Assembly: GCF_040436345.1 (NCBI RefSeq)
Contig: NC_133216.1
Coordinates: forward strand, 22,013,292-22,077,291
Length of the DNA stretch: 64,000 bases
Origin: Pagrus major
Lineage: Eukaryota; Chordata; Actinopteri; Spariformes; Sparidae
Reading direction: 5' to 3'
The position numbers and the translations under genes are program-made. This document shows, piece after piece, positions 33,555 to 46,400 of the stretch. The notes beneath the pieces were generated by a model. The model worked only from the letters and a program-made list of their open reading frames with translations. It was not told the origin of the DNA and did no database searches. Positions within the stretch are counted from its first letter, which is position 1. The number at the start of each line of letters is the position of its first letter.

Positions 33555-35234
33555 CTGACCAGGTTAAGGCTCATACAGAATTATACAGATTATATCAATG
33601 TTATCTTTTCTTCAGGCAACTACTGATTTCTTTCAGAAACACTCTGACCTAAAGGCATGAGTAAAACTCTTTATATCAAGATTAATTATACAACAGAAGA
33701 TTGTATAAGGAAATTCCAGCCTAAATTATCAGCAGCCACGGTAAACAATCTCAGAGAGCACAGATTATATCTTTTGTTAAAGCAATTGTTTGTGGCATTT
33801 TGGGACCTTTGGGCTACAGCCAGTTTAGCATCATATCTAATTTGTTCGATTCGAACAAAAATCAACGTGTAAAAATTACAATTTGAGGTTTAATGGTAGT
33901 TTTGTGCTACTCTTATTTGTTGGTTTGGCACAGTCACTTCCTGAAGTTTTTAGTATGAAGTACATACTTGAACGGGCAGACATCAGAGTGGTAATAATCT
34001 CTCAAACTATTACTGTAAGTACAGGTTGGTGGCATGCAAACTCAAATTTGTGTCAAACATGTCCACCAGTATTTTAATTAAAGCACTTATTTGACATCAA
34101 CACAGCAGGTACACATTGCAGAAGGATACGAAGAAGTCCAGTATGAGGACTCCCAGGCTGCCAATGAGCCAGGCCAGATGTTTGATGATGAAGGTCCGTT
34201 TAGAGCCCTTCAGTGCAGGCAGGATCACGATGACGCTCAACCCATATGTCCCATTGCCCATCATGGCCAGGGCAAACAACAGATAGGAGGTGCCCTCTGT
34301 AGACTGTCGCTGGAACTTAAATGGATAGAGTTTATTTCATTAATAGACAAACAGCAGCACAGGACCTGCACTGGAAGTATTGTAGAGCTGCAACAACTTG
34401 TATCGTATTCCCAACTATGATAAATGATTCATCATTTCAGCCAAAAAAGTCACATGTGCTGGGTCCCACTTCTTAAATGGGAGGATTATTATCATTGACA
34501 TTTTGACAGACTAAATGATTAATGGATTAATCATTGAAATAATCTCAATCTTGTCAATGGGCATCACTTCTTTCTCTTGGCATACATATGTGAAAACCCG
34601 CAGTCAGAGAAAAAAGAAAAAGGTGAGGTACTATATCAACCACAAGCCAGGTTTCTGTTTCACTCACAACAATTAATTTGCTTTCTGTGTATTTGCGCTC
34701 TATCAAAAAAAAACCTAAAGGGATGATAACCAACAATGAATTCATTCTGCTAACAAGCATTCTATTGTCTGTGGCATGGCAGTGGACAATGGAAAAAAAA
34801 ACTGTTAGTTAATTCTGAATGTGTCATTCAGCACAAACAGCAGGAAGGATGTGTGTTCTGTCAGTGGAGCTGAAATACACAGGCTAACTGAGTTCATCAC
34901 CTGCATTATACCCACATCCTCCCAATACTGTGAAACCAAAGAAACATTTTAACCTTGACTGAATAGTGGAGGTTTATAATGTGTTTTGGCTACTTGCCCG
35001 GCAATGGACTGGACCCAAAGAACACTGGGTAACCAGAAAATGTGTTTACCATCGTAAAACTGAAGGTAATCAGTGCTATTTTAATTTTTCCACCAAACTG
35101 GATGGGTAACCTGTCACTAGAAATGATGTAAAGGTGAAAATGCTTTGGGGTTTCTGCTGAAAAACAAACATGTTTGAACATGCAGGAAATTCCCACGGGG
35201 CAAGGCCGACTAAAATGATTTACAATAAGCATGG

Positions 35235-35276
<42 letters not shown>

Positions 35277-38200
35277 TGCCCAGAAATACTGGCACTGGCA
35301 GGACACTGAGACGATCCCCCATCTGGTGATTAATGGCTGCATTCGATCCAGGATGTTTCCCCAGCACAACAGCACCATTGTCTTCAATGTCTGGTTCTCA
35401 TTTTGACACAAATAACTGTATATACAAGCAAACAAATCCCACCACCCTCTTCAAACACACAGTCCTTGTTTATGACAGACTTAATAAGTTCAGTTTTCAA
35501 TGGACCCCTGAGATCACCAATGAGAGCGCCGTCCAGGATCTCCCGTCAGGATTATGGCACTATTCACATGCAAACCATGTGATGAAAAAAGGAAACCAAC
35601 TCCAACATCGCTAATGAATCAAACCAACAAATTGTCACTTACATTTTTATAAAGCTGGGGGAAACGTGAGCAGAGGTAGAAGACAGATGCCAGGTATCCA
35701 CATATATAGCCAGTGATTTCCACTGATTTAGAGGTAGTTGGACTCTGGCAAAGATGAGGACACAGAGAGGTGAAAGTGTATAAATATAATACATTACAAT
35801 CACCATCTCCAGTCAAACGTGAATTAACGTGTATCTAACAAACTTGAAAATATCAGAGGTAAAAACAACGCAAATTTGATTCATGAACTCTTAAATCTAA
35901 CGCCTGCACGTGTACCCACATACATATGCAAATATGCACAGCACACTGCACACAATCCACCTACCTGGGTGTCTAAAGTTGAACTATTGTCTATGATGAG
36001 TTTGGGTAAAGCCAGGAGAACTAAGGTAGCAGCGCCACACCACATGAAGCACAGCCACTTCAACACAGGGCTTTCTAGAGCACACACACACAGAGATACA
36101 AAACAGAGAGCTGACAGTGAGGACACACAAATAAATTATCACCCAAAACAAATCCAACTCTTTGCATGAGCTGATAGCCATCTGAGGCTCCCATAAATAG
36201 CGTCTATACGTATCTTTTCACACTACACAAGTGCAACGGACATGAATTTATTTTTATCATGATTCATTACAACAGGGCTACCTGCTTTAAGGTATTTGTT
36301 TTACTGACGTGCTTGCCTTGAGTAGTGGTCAAAGGAGCGGCTGTAAATACTCCTTCTCCCCACAGTACTGTCGAAGAATAGCTGCGAACAAAGCTCCGCT
36401 AATTCGGTTATAAACATGTTTCATTTCATTTCCTACACAGTATCTTAACGTTTCTCAATTCTGTTCCTGGGGGCCCATGCCCTGCATGTTTTAGATATTT
36501 CTCTGCTTCAACACACCTGATTTGAATAATTGGCTTGTTGTCAAGCTGTGCTGACGCCTGATAACGATCCATTCATTTGAATCAGGTGTGTTGGAGCAGG
36601 GAAACATCTAAAACATGCAGGGCAGGAGGCCCCCAGGAACAGGACTGAAACACTGCTATAACTTCATCAAAATAGAAGTGCCCCATTATTAAGCCATTTA
36701 AAAGCTTTAATTATGCAGCAGCAAAATCTGGGCATGTTGGGTTTTCACCAGCAGTAACTTTACACGACTCCAAGAACAACAGAAAGCAAACAAGAGGAAA
36801 GAGTCAAATACAGCAGATATCTGAAAGTACAAACAGGGACGCAGGAGAGGAACATAAAAACCGCCCTTCTATCAGGTTCTCTGCATAGACATGAATTTAG
36901 TACTGTAACGCAGGCTTGTTTGAGGGAGAGAACGGGGATCATCACGGGTTGACCAAGGTTGCAGGACATCACCACAGCACACTTGGAGGCAGGGCAAGCA
37001 CCCAAAGTCCATCTCGGGGCGTAACGCGGTGCAACTTGGTAAAACTGGTAATGGAAACCAAATCAGTGTAGCATGGTTTGACTTGGCAAGTGCAAGTGGA
37101 AAAGCTCCATTTAACAGCTCTGTGAAGGGGTTTTCACACTGCGTAATCTTATGTGTGTCGTCTTGGATAAGTCTCGGTATGATTATGTATCATTTAGCAG
37201 TTATGCACTTTTGGCTTTGGTGATAACCGCTAATAAGTGGAACAGCTGGAACTGTCCCAGTCATCTCTGAAGTCAGCAGGTGGCTGGTCTTTTGACTCCA
37301 TAATACAGATTTTTCATGTCTGTTTTATTTATCTCATCTATGGGACTAATATTTACATCTTAATGTAAAACTACTACTACACCAGCCTTTGGTGGTGGTG
37401 TCCATTCGTAAGCTTTCTCCATTAATGTGAGGATTGGGATCTACCTAATCTCTGGGATATATCTCTGTCGTGTGGTAATGCTTACACAATATTTTTGATA
37501 ACTTAGCAAGATGATCCAAATAAGAAAATGTGAACATATTCCAGATGTGCAGGTTTTCATTTTTATATATCTCCTGTACAGTTTGTATGGCTGTGTACAC
37601 ATACAGATAGTGATTGAAATTAGATTTCATGATTAACAAAGTTGTAAAGCCAACAGTGTGCTGCATCCAACAAGGCCTAACTTTCACTTCATGCAGTTCA
37701 AAAGGAAACAGTAACTGAGTCAACTGCAGGAAATACTTCCTTCCTCATAGTTATGCTTTTCATTTATCTACAGAGTCATGATATGGTTGACTCACACAGC
37801 ACAGTCATCACTCCCCAGCTCAAGAACAGAAATAATGTCGGGGCTTACTTCTGCTGGAGCTGTTCTTGATTTTATAGTAGAGAAACTGGGAGATGAGGAT
37901 CAGGTCTGTGAAGATGTAGAACACCACAGTAACTATCTGAGAGAGAGAGAGACATGGAAAAAGGAGTCACAGTTTTGTTACAATATTAGATTTTACAACT
38001 TAACTCATCACATTTGTCGGTTATGAGTAAATAAGTTCACACTGTTGAGTGGTTCCCTGTATAGAGACAGGGCTATTAAGGAAAAGCTAGATGAAATGAG
38101 AACAATCTTTAAATGATTGTGTCTGGTAACAGTGCTGCAGTGAGGGTAATATTCAATTTGACCAATTCAGGTAAATACTCTTTCAAATTCAAAACCCCTA

Positions 38201-39203
38201 GAGTCTTGTGCCATTGAAATATTCTCCTCTCTAAACAAAGTGATTACAGCAAACTTAACAGTTTCAAACATGGTGTGAGCGATACAAACACAGATGTGAA
38301 AAAAGCCTGCAGCAAAAAGATGGCCTGAATGCAGCCTGTCTGAATTTTATGTATTAAGTCACTAATTTCTGGGATTAGAAAGGAAATGGCTGAGTTCTGA
38401 GTTCACAGCACAGACAGACACACTCCAACAGATCAACTGCAAAGAGTGAGTCAGACTAGGCGGTTACACACCAGTCAGCCATGACATTAAAATGTACTAA
38501 CCAGTGGAGAACACTGATCATCTTGTGACAATGCAATGTTCTGTTCAGAAGCCTTGGGTCCTGGCATTCATGTGGATGCCACTTGACATGAAACACCCCA
38601 CCCAACATTGCTGCAGAAGTAGTACACCCCCCTTTAGGGCAACGTTGACCTGGCTTACTAATTCCTCAGATCCAAACCTGATCGAGCATCCATGGAATGT
38701 CACTTCGAGTCGTTCCATGGATGCCCCAGCGTGTATCAAACTTTACTCTGACCCATTGAGGCACAGGAACGGGACCTTGGGGGTGTCAGGACTATCTTCG
38801 TAACGTTCCTCGGGCCATTCTTGAGCAGTTTTTGCAGTGTGTCAGGGTGCATTTTCCTGCCTATTGCCATGACGGGGTGTGCTTGGTCTGCAGCAGTGTT
38901 TGGGGTGGGTGTTTCATGTCCAGTGTCATCCACATGATGCCAGGACCCAAGGTTTCCCAGCTGAACATTGCATCACAACCAAGTGATCAATGTCATTCAC
39001 TTCCCATGCAAGTCCTTTTAATGTTGTGTCTGATCAGTGTACATCTGGGTGAGTATGTGTGTGACTGTTTACCTGAATGGGCAGCTGGCTGGTGAGGTAG
39101 CAGCCTGCGAAGCTGGTCAGGTCTCCACTGAAGAGGAAGAAAAGAAAGCCGAAAGACATGGCCTCCTCCACTTTACCGTTCCGATAGGCTTCAATGACCT
39201 GCC

Positions 39204-39239
<36 letters not shown>

Positions 39240-39260
39240 CAGATAGACAGATAGATAGAC

Positions 39261-39320
<60 letters not shown>

Positions 39321-39589
39321 GAGTTTGACCTCAAGATGTAGCACTGGTTTAAGAATATTAAAACATCACAATTTTATAGGACTTACGGTAATGTGGAAAG
39401 CAGAAAACAGAACATGGATATGAGTCCTATCACCACGCTGCAGTACTCCCACACATTGTCCACACACTCCTCCAGCAGGTACAGGATCCACGGCGTCCCG
39501 TTGACACACAGCGGCCTGCTCAGCGCCGGAGCTGTCCAGTTGGCGGCGGACACGTCCACATTCTTACCGGGGAAACGCGCGGAGGCCAT
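33438..39589 (-). CDS. slc66a1l: PQ-loop lysosomal amino-acid transporter (SLC66A1-like)
   Basis: Seven coding exons join in phase to 930 nt (309 aa; human SLC66A1 291): 39387-39589, 39073-39202, 37849-37936, 35965-36074, 35643-35744, 34130-34309, 33438-33554. The product is a seven-helix transporter of the PQ-loop family; SLC66A1/PQLC2 exports cationic amino acids from the lysosome (family knowledge). Visible marks are: Asn-glycosylation sites at N17 and N30 in the lumenal N-terminus; a first PQ motif in STLPQVIEAYR (P68-Q69); a second in SRFPQLYKN (P206-Q207); helix 6 region FALAMMGNGTYGLSVIV; and LIGSLGVLILDFF. The C-tail carries the lysosomal dileucine signal EVEPLL (297-300). Human SLC66A1 and its relative SLC66A1L (3q25, short in human) both match; the neighbouring veph1 favours slc66a1l, but sequence alone does not separate them. 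Confidence 0.9.
34130..34309 (-). CDS. slc66a1l: slc66a1l exon 6 (helices 6 and 7)
   Basis: Acceptor AGTTCCAG|CGA, donor TTC|GTATCC. Encodes RQSTEGTSYLLFALAMMGNG and KHLAWLIGSLGVLILDFF, closely matching human. Confidence 0.93.
35238..35274. repeat. (TG)n microsatellite
   Basis: About 17 TG units in slc66a1l intron 5. Confidence 0.95.
35643..35744 (-). CDS. slc66a1l: slc66a1l exon 5 (second PQ motif, helix 5)
   Basis: Acceptor TTTGCCAG|AGT, donor AAAT|GTAAGT. Encodes SPTTSKSVEITGYICGYLAS and VFYLCSRFPQLYKN, as human VIGSISSVLYLLSRLPQI. Confidence 0.92.
35965..36074 (-). CDS. slc66a1l: slc66a1l exon 4 (helix 4)
   Basis: Acceptor GCTCTAG|AA, donor CCCAG|GTAGGT. Encodes KSPVLKWLCFMWCGAATLVL and LALPKLIIDNSSTLDTQ. 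Confidence 0.85.
36461..36644. mobile_element. Palindromic non-autonomous DNA element, copy 1
   Basis: Two arms of about 80 bp: left TGTTCCTGGGGGCCCATGCC and onward matches the reverse complement of the right end (CAGGAGGCCCCCAGGAACAG). The inner part has CAACACACCTGATT and its complement. A second copy lies at 58129-58254. Confidence 0.75.
37849..37936 (-). CDS. slc66a1l: slc66a1l exon 3 (helix 3)
   Basis: Acceptor after a (CT)n tract, CTCTCAG|ATA; donor AGAA|GTAAGC. Encodes IVTVVFYIFTDLILISQFLY and YKIKNSSSR, matching human TYTAVYYVLADLVMLTLYFY. Confidence 0.9.
38469..39044. mobile_element. Degenerate Tc1/mariner-like element
   Basis: It starts ACACCAGTCAGCCATGACAT and ends ATGTTGTGTCTGATCAGTGT, approximate inverse ends. 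Inside, DPNLIEHPWN resembles the Tc1 transposase C-terminal motif PDLNPIEHLW. Frames are broken. It lies in slc66a1l intron 2. Confidence 0.5.
39073..39202 (-). CDS. slc66a1l: slc66a1l exon 2 (first PQ motif, helix 2)
   Basis: Acceptor TCTATCTAG|GCAGGTC sits at the edge of a (TATC)n array; donor TTCAG|GTAAAC. Encodes PQVIEAYRNGKVEEAMSFGF and ...GDLTSFAGCYLTSQLPIQ, aligned with human PQFIKAYKTGNMDQALSLWF. Confidence 0.9.
39205..39320. repeat. (GATA)n microsatellite abutting slc66a1l exon 2
   Basis: About 29 tetranucleotide units with a few GACA variants. It directly touches the exon 2 acceptor, so in the transcript (UAUC)n stands where the polypyrimidine tract should be. Confidence 0.97.
39387..39589 (-). 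CDS. slc66a1l: slc66a1l exon 1
   Basis: ATG at 39589. Encodes the lumenal N-terminus with NWT and NGT sequons, then YLLEECVDNVWEYCSVVIGL and ISMFCFLLSTLP (helix 1). Donor ACC|GTAAGT in phase 2, splitting the Pro of the first PQ motif. Confidence 0.9.
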
Positions 39590-42500
39590 GGCGAGATACC
39601 GGCTCTGTCAGCCGGCTGCAGGGTCTGGCCTCCTTCCTGCTTCCTGCTTCTAGCGGTGCCTCCAAATTGTAAGTAGACGCGTGTGTTTATTTTGGCAACA
39701 AACCCCAAACCTGAAGAAAGCAGGTTTGACACACCTACCTACCTCATTAAACAGATGTGTGATGACTGATCCTGTCATTGGACGAGCCTGCAAGAAAAAG
39801 CAATGCATACGTGGGTACTGTGGAGTAGAAATGAACAGCAAAAACTGTTAGAAGTGTTGCAAATTGTTTAGAGTTAACCCCAAAACAATATTTACGTCCA
39901 TATCTCGGAAAACCTTTCTATTTTAGTGATGTATGCTTAACGTGGATACTCTATTTACTCTAAAATGAACACCAGGCAGGCTAATTTTAGCTTAATTTGC
40001 ATTAGCTTTACGCACTGTGATTTGTTAAGGCAAATTTGCATAGGACTTGAGGATGACATGCTAACAGACAAAGATGCTAAAGTTAGCTTCAAGCAGCCGC
40101 TCACCTGACAGAACAGACTCGGTACAGACTGCAGAGTGTTAGTGGGTCGGCGCAAACTTTCCCCACATCCTCACACGTTTCTCTAAACTGCGTGTTTGGT
40201 CTCTGAGGAAGATTACAGATTAGCTCCCGGTGTCATCATCAGCATCCACCGCTGACTGATGACCCCCGGGTGTCAAGGTAACCGGAATGACATCATAACA
40301 TCCTGTGAGAATTTTCAAAATAATGTAATTACAGGCAAACAGTTCAATACTTGAAACATAGTGATTAACAAATTGATAATAAGGAACTTCACTCTTGATT
40401 AGTTTGTCGTAAACAATGTTTTATTATATGTCTCATTTACACGTCGGTCTATATACAGGTATGGGGGACTGAAACTGTCAAAATCAGGAATAAATAAAGA
40501 AATGTATACATGGATCATTAGATAAATTAATATGCCATTAAATGCACCAAAAATGAAACAAGACTACTTTTCACAATTGAAAAATGAATGTAGGCATTCA
40601 TTAGTTTATAAAATGTGACATATTGATATTTCAGCTTCAATTTGCCTCTGTTTTTATTAACTTTATATAAATTCAGCTATTAATTCCCTTTTGCATTTCT
40701 CTTTATTCATTTATGATTTGGGCAGTTTCATGACTGTACAAATAGATGCCATGCAGTAGCAGCACAAACAGTTTGGCCACATATAAAATGTAAAATAGAG
40801 ATTTAAAAGATATTCTTTCAAGTTGTCTGTATGATATTTAGATGTTGCAAATGTTGAAATGACAGAAGTATAATTCTATTTTTCATCAGGAAATACTTGA
40901 AGCTACTAGCCAATAGAATATAATTTATGATTACTATTTTACAAGTGTAACTTGATTGAACTTGAACTTAATTGATGTGTACCAGACAGTCCACTAGGAG
41001 CAAGGCGTTAAATCATGCGCTTTTATTTTGAAGGCAAAAGTGTCTCTACGACTTCTATGAATTTGACGCGCCGGAAACTGCCCGCATATTATCCAGCTTC
41101 ACTGCCGATGGATGATGCCTGAGGAAATACTGCCACCTACTGGTCACATGGGGCGATCATCAGTGCAATCTTGGAGCAAAATAAACAAACAAATACAATG
41201 AAGTCAGGTCAAAAACACACTTATTGCTTATCTGGAACATCATAAGTCTTTTTGGTGGAGCCCTCATATTGTTTTCTTCATTATTTTTGTTTTACTATAA
41301 TTATTTATTTTAACAATACTACAACTGCTACAGCAGGTAGTCCTGGTGATAATCATATATTTAAGGCTCAGAGTGAACTTTTTGCAGAGAAATGTAACAA
41401 GGCCTTTTATCTTTTCCTCTAAATGGTTGCAGCCAGTAGTCTCATTATGGCACTCATGCAAACATTGAACGGTATGTCTGAGCTGGGAAAAGGGATTAGG
41501 GATAACTTTGGTTTGGAATGCAGCCACGAAGTCCCTGAGCCTCAACTCCTCTCTCTCAATCCCCTTTGTGGTACCATGCTTCCTTTTAGAGCTCATTGTA
41601 CATTCCCAGGATCATTACATCATAATTTCAAGTATTGGTTGGTGGAAACAAGATCGAGGTTGTTCCTCTAACAAAAGGTTTAATTTATCTTAAAGTCAAC
41701 AGCCCATAGCTTGGTTGACTGCTTTAAAAGGAGAGTGGCAGAAATTTAAAAACAATGAATTGGTCAGGGACAGGATTTTGTGTCAGGTAAATGTTTAACA
41801 AAGATGAATAGGCCTACTAATACTACTACTAACCAAATGCAAGATCAAAACATGAAATATCACTGATGTATGATATGGTCCATCCAGAACATTCAGCACT
41901 GACTAGAATTAGTTATTTAGAGTAACCTATATCTAAAGCCCTAAAAGCCTCATTCCTAAAAGTACATGACCTAATTTGTAGTGACACCTGATGAATAAGT
42001 ACTTGGTGTGTAACTAGCTGGGAAAAGGCCAGTAAGATACTTTATGTCACAAATATCATCGTATTTCCTAATTCCGATTGTACTTGAAGGCAGCACCCTA
42101 ACTTGCCCCTCCCTGCTGCCGCGTGCCAAGTATACAACACACAGCACTACTGTGGTGTTTAATGTATGGTGTCATTTTCAATTAACGCCAAACAAAAAGC
42201 ATTTATACCTACAAAAATGAACACTTTACAGTGATCATATGCCAAAACATTTAGACACTTAAAATGACATGCCAGTTTGCGCTTCGTTCACAAAAGTCAC
42301 AGCTTTAATTAGGCTTGTGGCGCCACTACGTGACATGACTGCTCCCTCTATCTCTGTTTAAAATCTGATTTAAAATGCCTGCAAAATCTACAAACAAGCG
42401 ATTTTTGAAAAACTTCAGTGGGAAATAAAAGACAATTATAGATAACATAAATATAACCTAAAATCTATTTGAAAGTAACAAAGCAGGCTATTTTACTGAA

Positions 42501-42590
42501 TATGGAGACTTAATGCATGATTTCAAAAGACAGTGCGCCCAACCTGTAGCCTCCCAACCACTCCTTAAGTCTGCCTGTACACGCCTTGGA
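39590..42590. other. Spacer between slc66a1l and the GIMAP gene
   Basis: The divergent promoters of slc66a1l (minus) and the GIMAP gene (plus) must lie here. 39590-40280 is moderately GC-rich and probably contains the slc66a1l promoter. 40.3-41 kb is AT-rich. 42060-42130 carries a block that also occurs at 54.1 kb. No other gene supported. Confidence 0.45.
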
Positions 42591-42690
42591 AGAAAATGAT
42601 GAAGGTGTTACCCAAGATCTTATTTCACTTTCTTTCGGCTGGACCTGTGGCAAGCGACGGGACATCGGACGGGTTACCACTTAACTAAAG
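42590..42690 (+). other. Candidate noncoding first exon of the GIMAP gene
   Basis: A moderately GC-rich stretch ending at a plausible donor CTAAAG|GTAGAT (42690). The next exon has an acceptor CAATCCCCAG at 43407 and carries the ATG. Left edge not determined. Confidence 0.35.
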
Positions 42691-43468
42691 GTAGATACCA
42701 ACAAATGAATAAAGTAGAATAATCTATCAGTGTTGTCACTCACTTGATACTGACTGATGACAGACTGTCAAGATACACGATGTCAGGTAAAAGTCACAGG
42801 TATGTTCAAATGTTTTAATGGAAACATAGCAATGAACAATAGGCCTACGCAGGGAAAATGATTAATATATATTTTGATTTTGTTCTCAAGTCCTGATGCT
42901 TTTGTTGGAGTTTGATTAGAGGAATCAGGCCATCTGAATTTATGAAATAAGTTGTATCTGTGCATACGACTCAGAAATGTTTATTTCACTTTAATATCAA
43001 TCTTAGGCGTTGCCATTTTGTAGGCCTAGTTGAACTGGAAAAACAAGGAAGAGACGTTACATAATCATAAGCACTGAACTAAATGTTTGATTCACATTTA
43101 GTTTGTCTTATATAGCCTACTGTATATGTAATTGAAGTAGCTCAGCTATATTAGTCAATCATTTATTCTGATAGTATTGAGATCTATAGATCTCCTTTGT
43201 CAGACTCAGCAAATGCCATCACAGATTATATAGGTTACAATATACTATACAGACCTACACATTATGAAATGTGATCAGCGCATAGGTTGCAAATTTGAAT
43301 CCCCAGCGAGGTTGTGAAGGAGACCTAGAAACTGCAGTTTGCTCTGTAAAAGCATTTTGGTGTTTAAATAAGTAAAATAATTTACATTCTAATTATTCAA
43401 TCCCCAGGTTCTTCATGCAGCAGTTGGTCTTCAGTTGAATTAGGCTCTGATGTCTCTAGAGAGACATC

Positions 43469-43487
43469 ATGGCGACTGCAACATCAG
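43469..43487 (+). CDS. gimap8: GIMAP gene exon 1 (start codon)
   Basis: The exon (from acceptor CCCAG at 43407) has ATGGCGACTGCAACATCAG|GTGAGT and encodes MATATS. Phase 1. Confidence 0.8.
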
Positions 43488-46400
43488 GTGAGTCCCGTCA
43501 GTCTTTATTTGTCTTCTCTCTCTGTCCATGTTATATTGTAAATATTAGAAAAGTCCTTTGTCTTTAGATGTTTCTGTATAATCCAGTCTGTAAATCTTGG
43601 TTGTCACTCAGCTGACTGCTCATTTCAATCCAACACAACACTAAGTATGAAATCACTATAAACTGTAGCTCAGTGACAGACCATCACAGGGAGGGGATCC
43701 AGCTAACGTCAGGCCCACAGTCACAGTTCAGTCAACTGTACATCACATATTATTACTGGTTATTATTATAAGTAATGATTATTACTAGTGTTAGTGAATG
43801 ACTAATGTGTTCTAATTTATAAATATTCCTGCATTTAAAATAATACTGAGATTTGTGCCAATCCTAAACTAAACCATTGATTGATATCCTGTGTTATTTC
43901 AACTTTTTTTTTCTAGTTTAAAAGTCTCTCATGCGTTTATAAAAATTGGATTTTATTGTTGTTACAATTGTGTTCTTTGTCAAAGGGTTCAAAGCCAACA
44001 TAGTCCAAGTTGGTGTTAACAAAACGTGAAAGTTTGTTGGAATCGCATCACAAGCCTATGTGTTGTTTGAATCTGCAGTCATGAAATTTCTCACTACTAC
44101 CACCAACAGTCCTTGTGTTAGACACGTCATGTTGTTCAAAGCAGGTGTATTCCGTACAATATTAAATAAAACTAAATAATTATAAAGGAATTTTAAATAC
44201 GTAGGTGCCAAGTTATGATTATGTCTGTGATAATTACTGTAATGCAAGTTTATCATCACAATAAAAAGTGTAAAAAGGGGGAAAGATACCAATTGCTAAT
44301 AGCTAATTGATTATTTGGCCTACCAGTCTGAATCAACTACAGTTTTCGCAGCAGCCACGTCTCAGGTCTGTGTGTCAATATGTCAAATTGATCCAAGTGG
44401 ACTCTATTAGCTTCCATTACCTATTGTGTCATCATCATCATGATATAAAACATGTATTTTTTGAGGCAGACAGAGAATGTGAACTATGAACTGTGCTGTG
44501 AAGGAAAAATGATGTGCTGTTGCTCTTTTCCATCACAGCTACTTGTTAATTGGTGGAGCATCATGCTGCAGCTAGAGGTGGTGTTGTCTCTCTGTTTGAG
44601 TCTGTTCAGGTCCACCACATTCTGGATCTGGTCTAATTAGCCTTGGGTCTACTTAGGACTGGGTTGGACTCACCTATAGGGTCTTTTTCAGTAGGGTTTT
44701 TTTTTTAAAAATTTTGTTTACAGTACGTTGGGTTCTAACAGGTTTTATATGTTTGTTTTAGATCTGTTCCAAAGTTTTCGAAAATTACATTGGTCATTTA
44801 AATGACAATATTGTAATGAGAAGGTCTACTATAATGTACATGTAATCACATCAATAAATAAATGAATGCTGTTTCCTTACATTTACAGGTGATCTGCAAC
44901 CTCTGAAACGCAGCAGCAGCTATGAGTTACTGCCACCTTCCAGTGAGTCAAACTTAACTGTGTTATCCTATTAAAGAATATCCGAGTTTACAATATTTCA
45001 AAGGAAAAATTTTAATGTAAGAAACTAAATAGCAGTGAAACTATAAATTAGTAAATGCATGTCTGTGCTTAGTTGCCTTTTCTTAACCTTTGTTCTTCAC
45101 AGTGTCTGAGCTGAGGGTTGTTCTGCTGGGGAACAGCTGGTCTGAGAGGAGTTCAGTGGGGAACTTCATACTGGGAGTAACTACATTCACCCAAGCACCT
45201 AAATGCAGTCTGAAAATCGGTGGACCGCTGGAGCAGAAAAAAATAACTGTGATCAACACAGGAGAACTGCTTCATTTTAACTTCTCTCAGCACGATCTTA
45301 CACAGTTTACAGATGAATGCATGAAACTCTCCGATCCTGGACCTCATGTGTTCTTGCTGGTTATACAGCCTGAAGACTTCAATGAAGTACAAAAACGAAG
45401 GCTTCAATCAATCCTTGAGAACTTCGGTGATCAATCATTTGATCATTCGATGGTTCTGATATCAACACCCAGAGTGAAGAGTTCAGCTTTCATGGAAAAA
45501 TACATGGAACATCCTCAACTAAAAGATTTGATCAGAATGTGTAAATACAGATATTTGTGGCTGAAGAACCTTGGACATTCAGAGCTGTTAACACGCTTGT
45601 CTCAAATCGTAAAGGAGAACGATGGAGATCATGTCAGCTGTGATGTGTTTGTGGACTCAGCATCTTCTTTACCAGGTGATCATCAAAGCCCGCGACAAAA
45701 GGAAACAGGGACATCTATCATAGATGCTGTTAAAAGTGCTGGTAAGTGCTGAAACTATTCTAACAATTAAAACTTTGTCGTACAAATCCCCTTTGATTAA
45801 ATTTAAACATTTATTAACAAGTTAATGATATAATTTTTTTTCCCGGGCTGGATGTGTTTGAAGGAATCACTGCTCAAGTCTCATGGGAAAACCCTTCAAC
45901 TCGCAGTAAGTAAATTCATTACAATGCTAATTATGTATTTGCATGTAGATTTTTGGTGGCATATTTTCTCCAGAATGAACCCAAATACATCCCAAAAAGT
46001 ATAAAAAAATAAAATAAAATGCTATGTGTTATGTTATTATCTCCCATCTGTTGAATTCAGTTTTAGCTACTTTGTACTCGGTACAAGACATACTGTACAT
46101 ATATTTTATGAGAAATGTGACACTGTTTTTACATTTCACATTCCTCTACTGAAGGAGGGAATGTCTGTGCACTTCCCTAAAAACTGAAATTTAAACATAC
46201 ACTGAGCAAGCCAAATTTGATACATCACACATTCGAAACCAGACGGTGTCTAATATGAAATACTACTACTGCCAATAAGCCAATTCCTATGCAAACCTAG
46301 TTTGCTCTCAGGATAAACAGATATTACATATACTATGAAAAGCTCAGCCAGATGGAATATATTTTTTGTTAACTTAGGTAAGACCTCATGTATATACAGT

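Noticed and set aside
38504-39095. Frames with LIEHPWN-like sequence
   Set aside because: Remains of a Tc1/mariner-like transposase in slc66a1l intron 2, not a host gene.
39205-39320. Regular repeat array that could suggest CRISPR
   Set aside because: Four-base units without spacers; a vertebrate microsatellite.
39117-39344. Minus-strand YLSIYLSI frame
   Set aside because: Translation of the GATA array beside slc66a1l exon 2.
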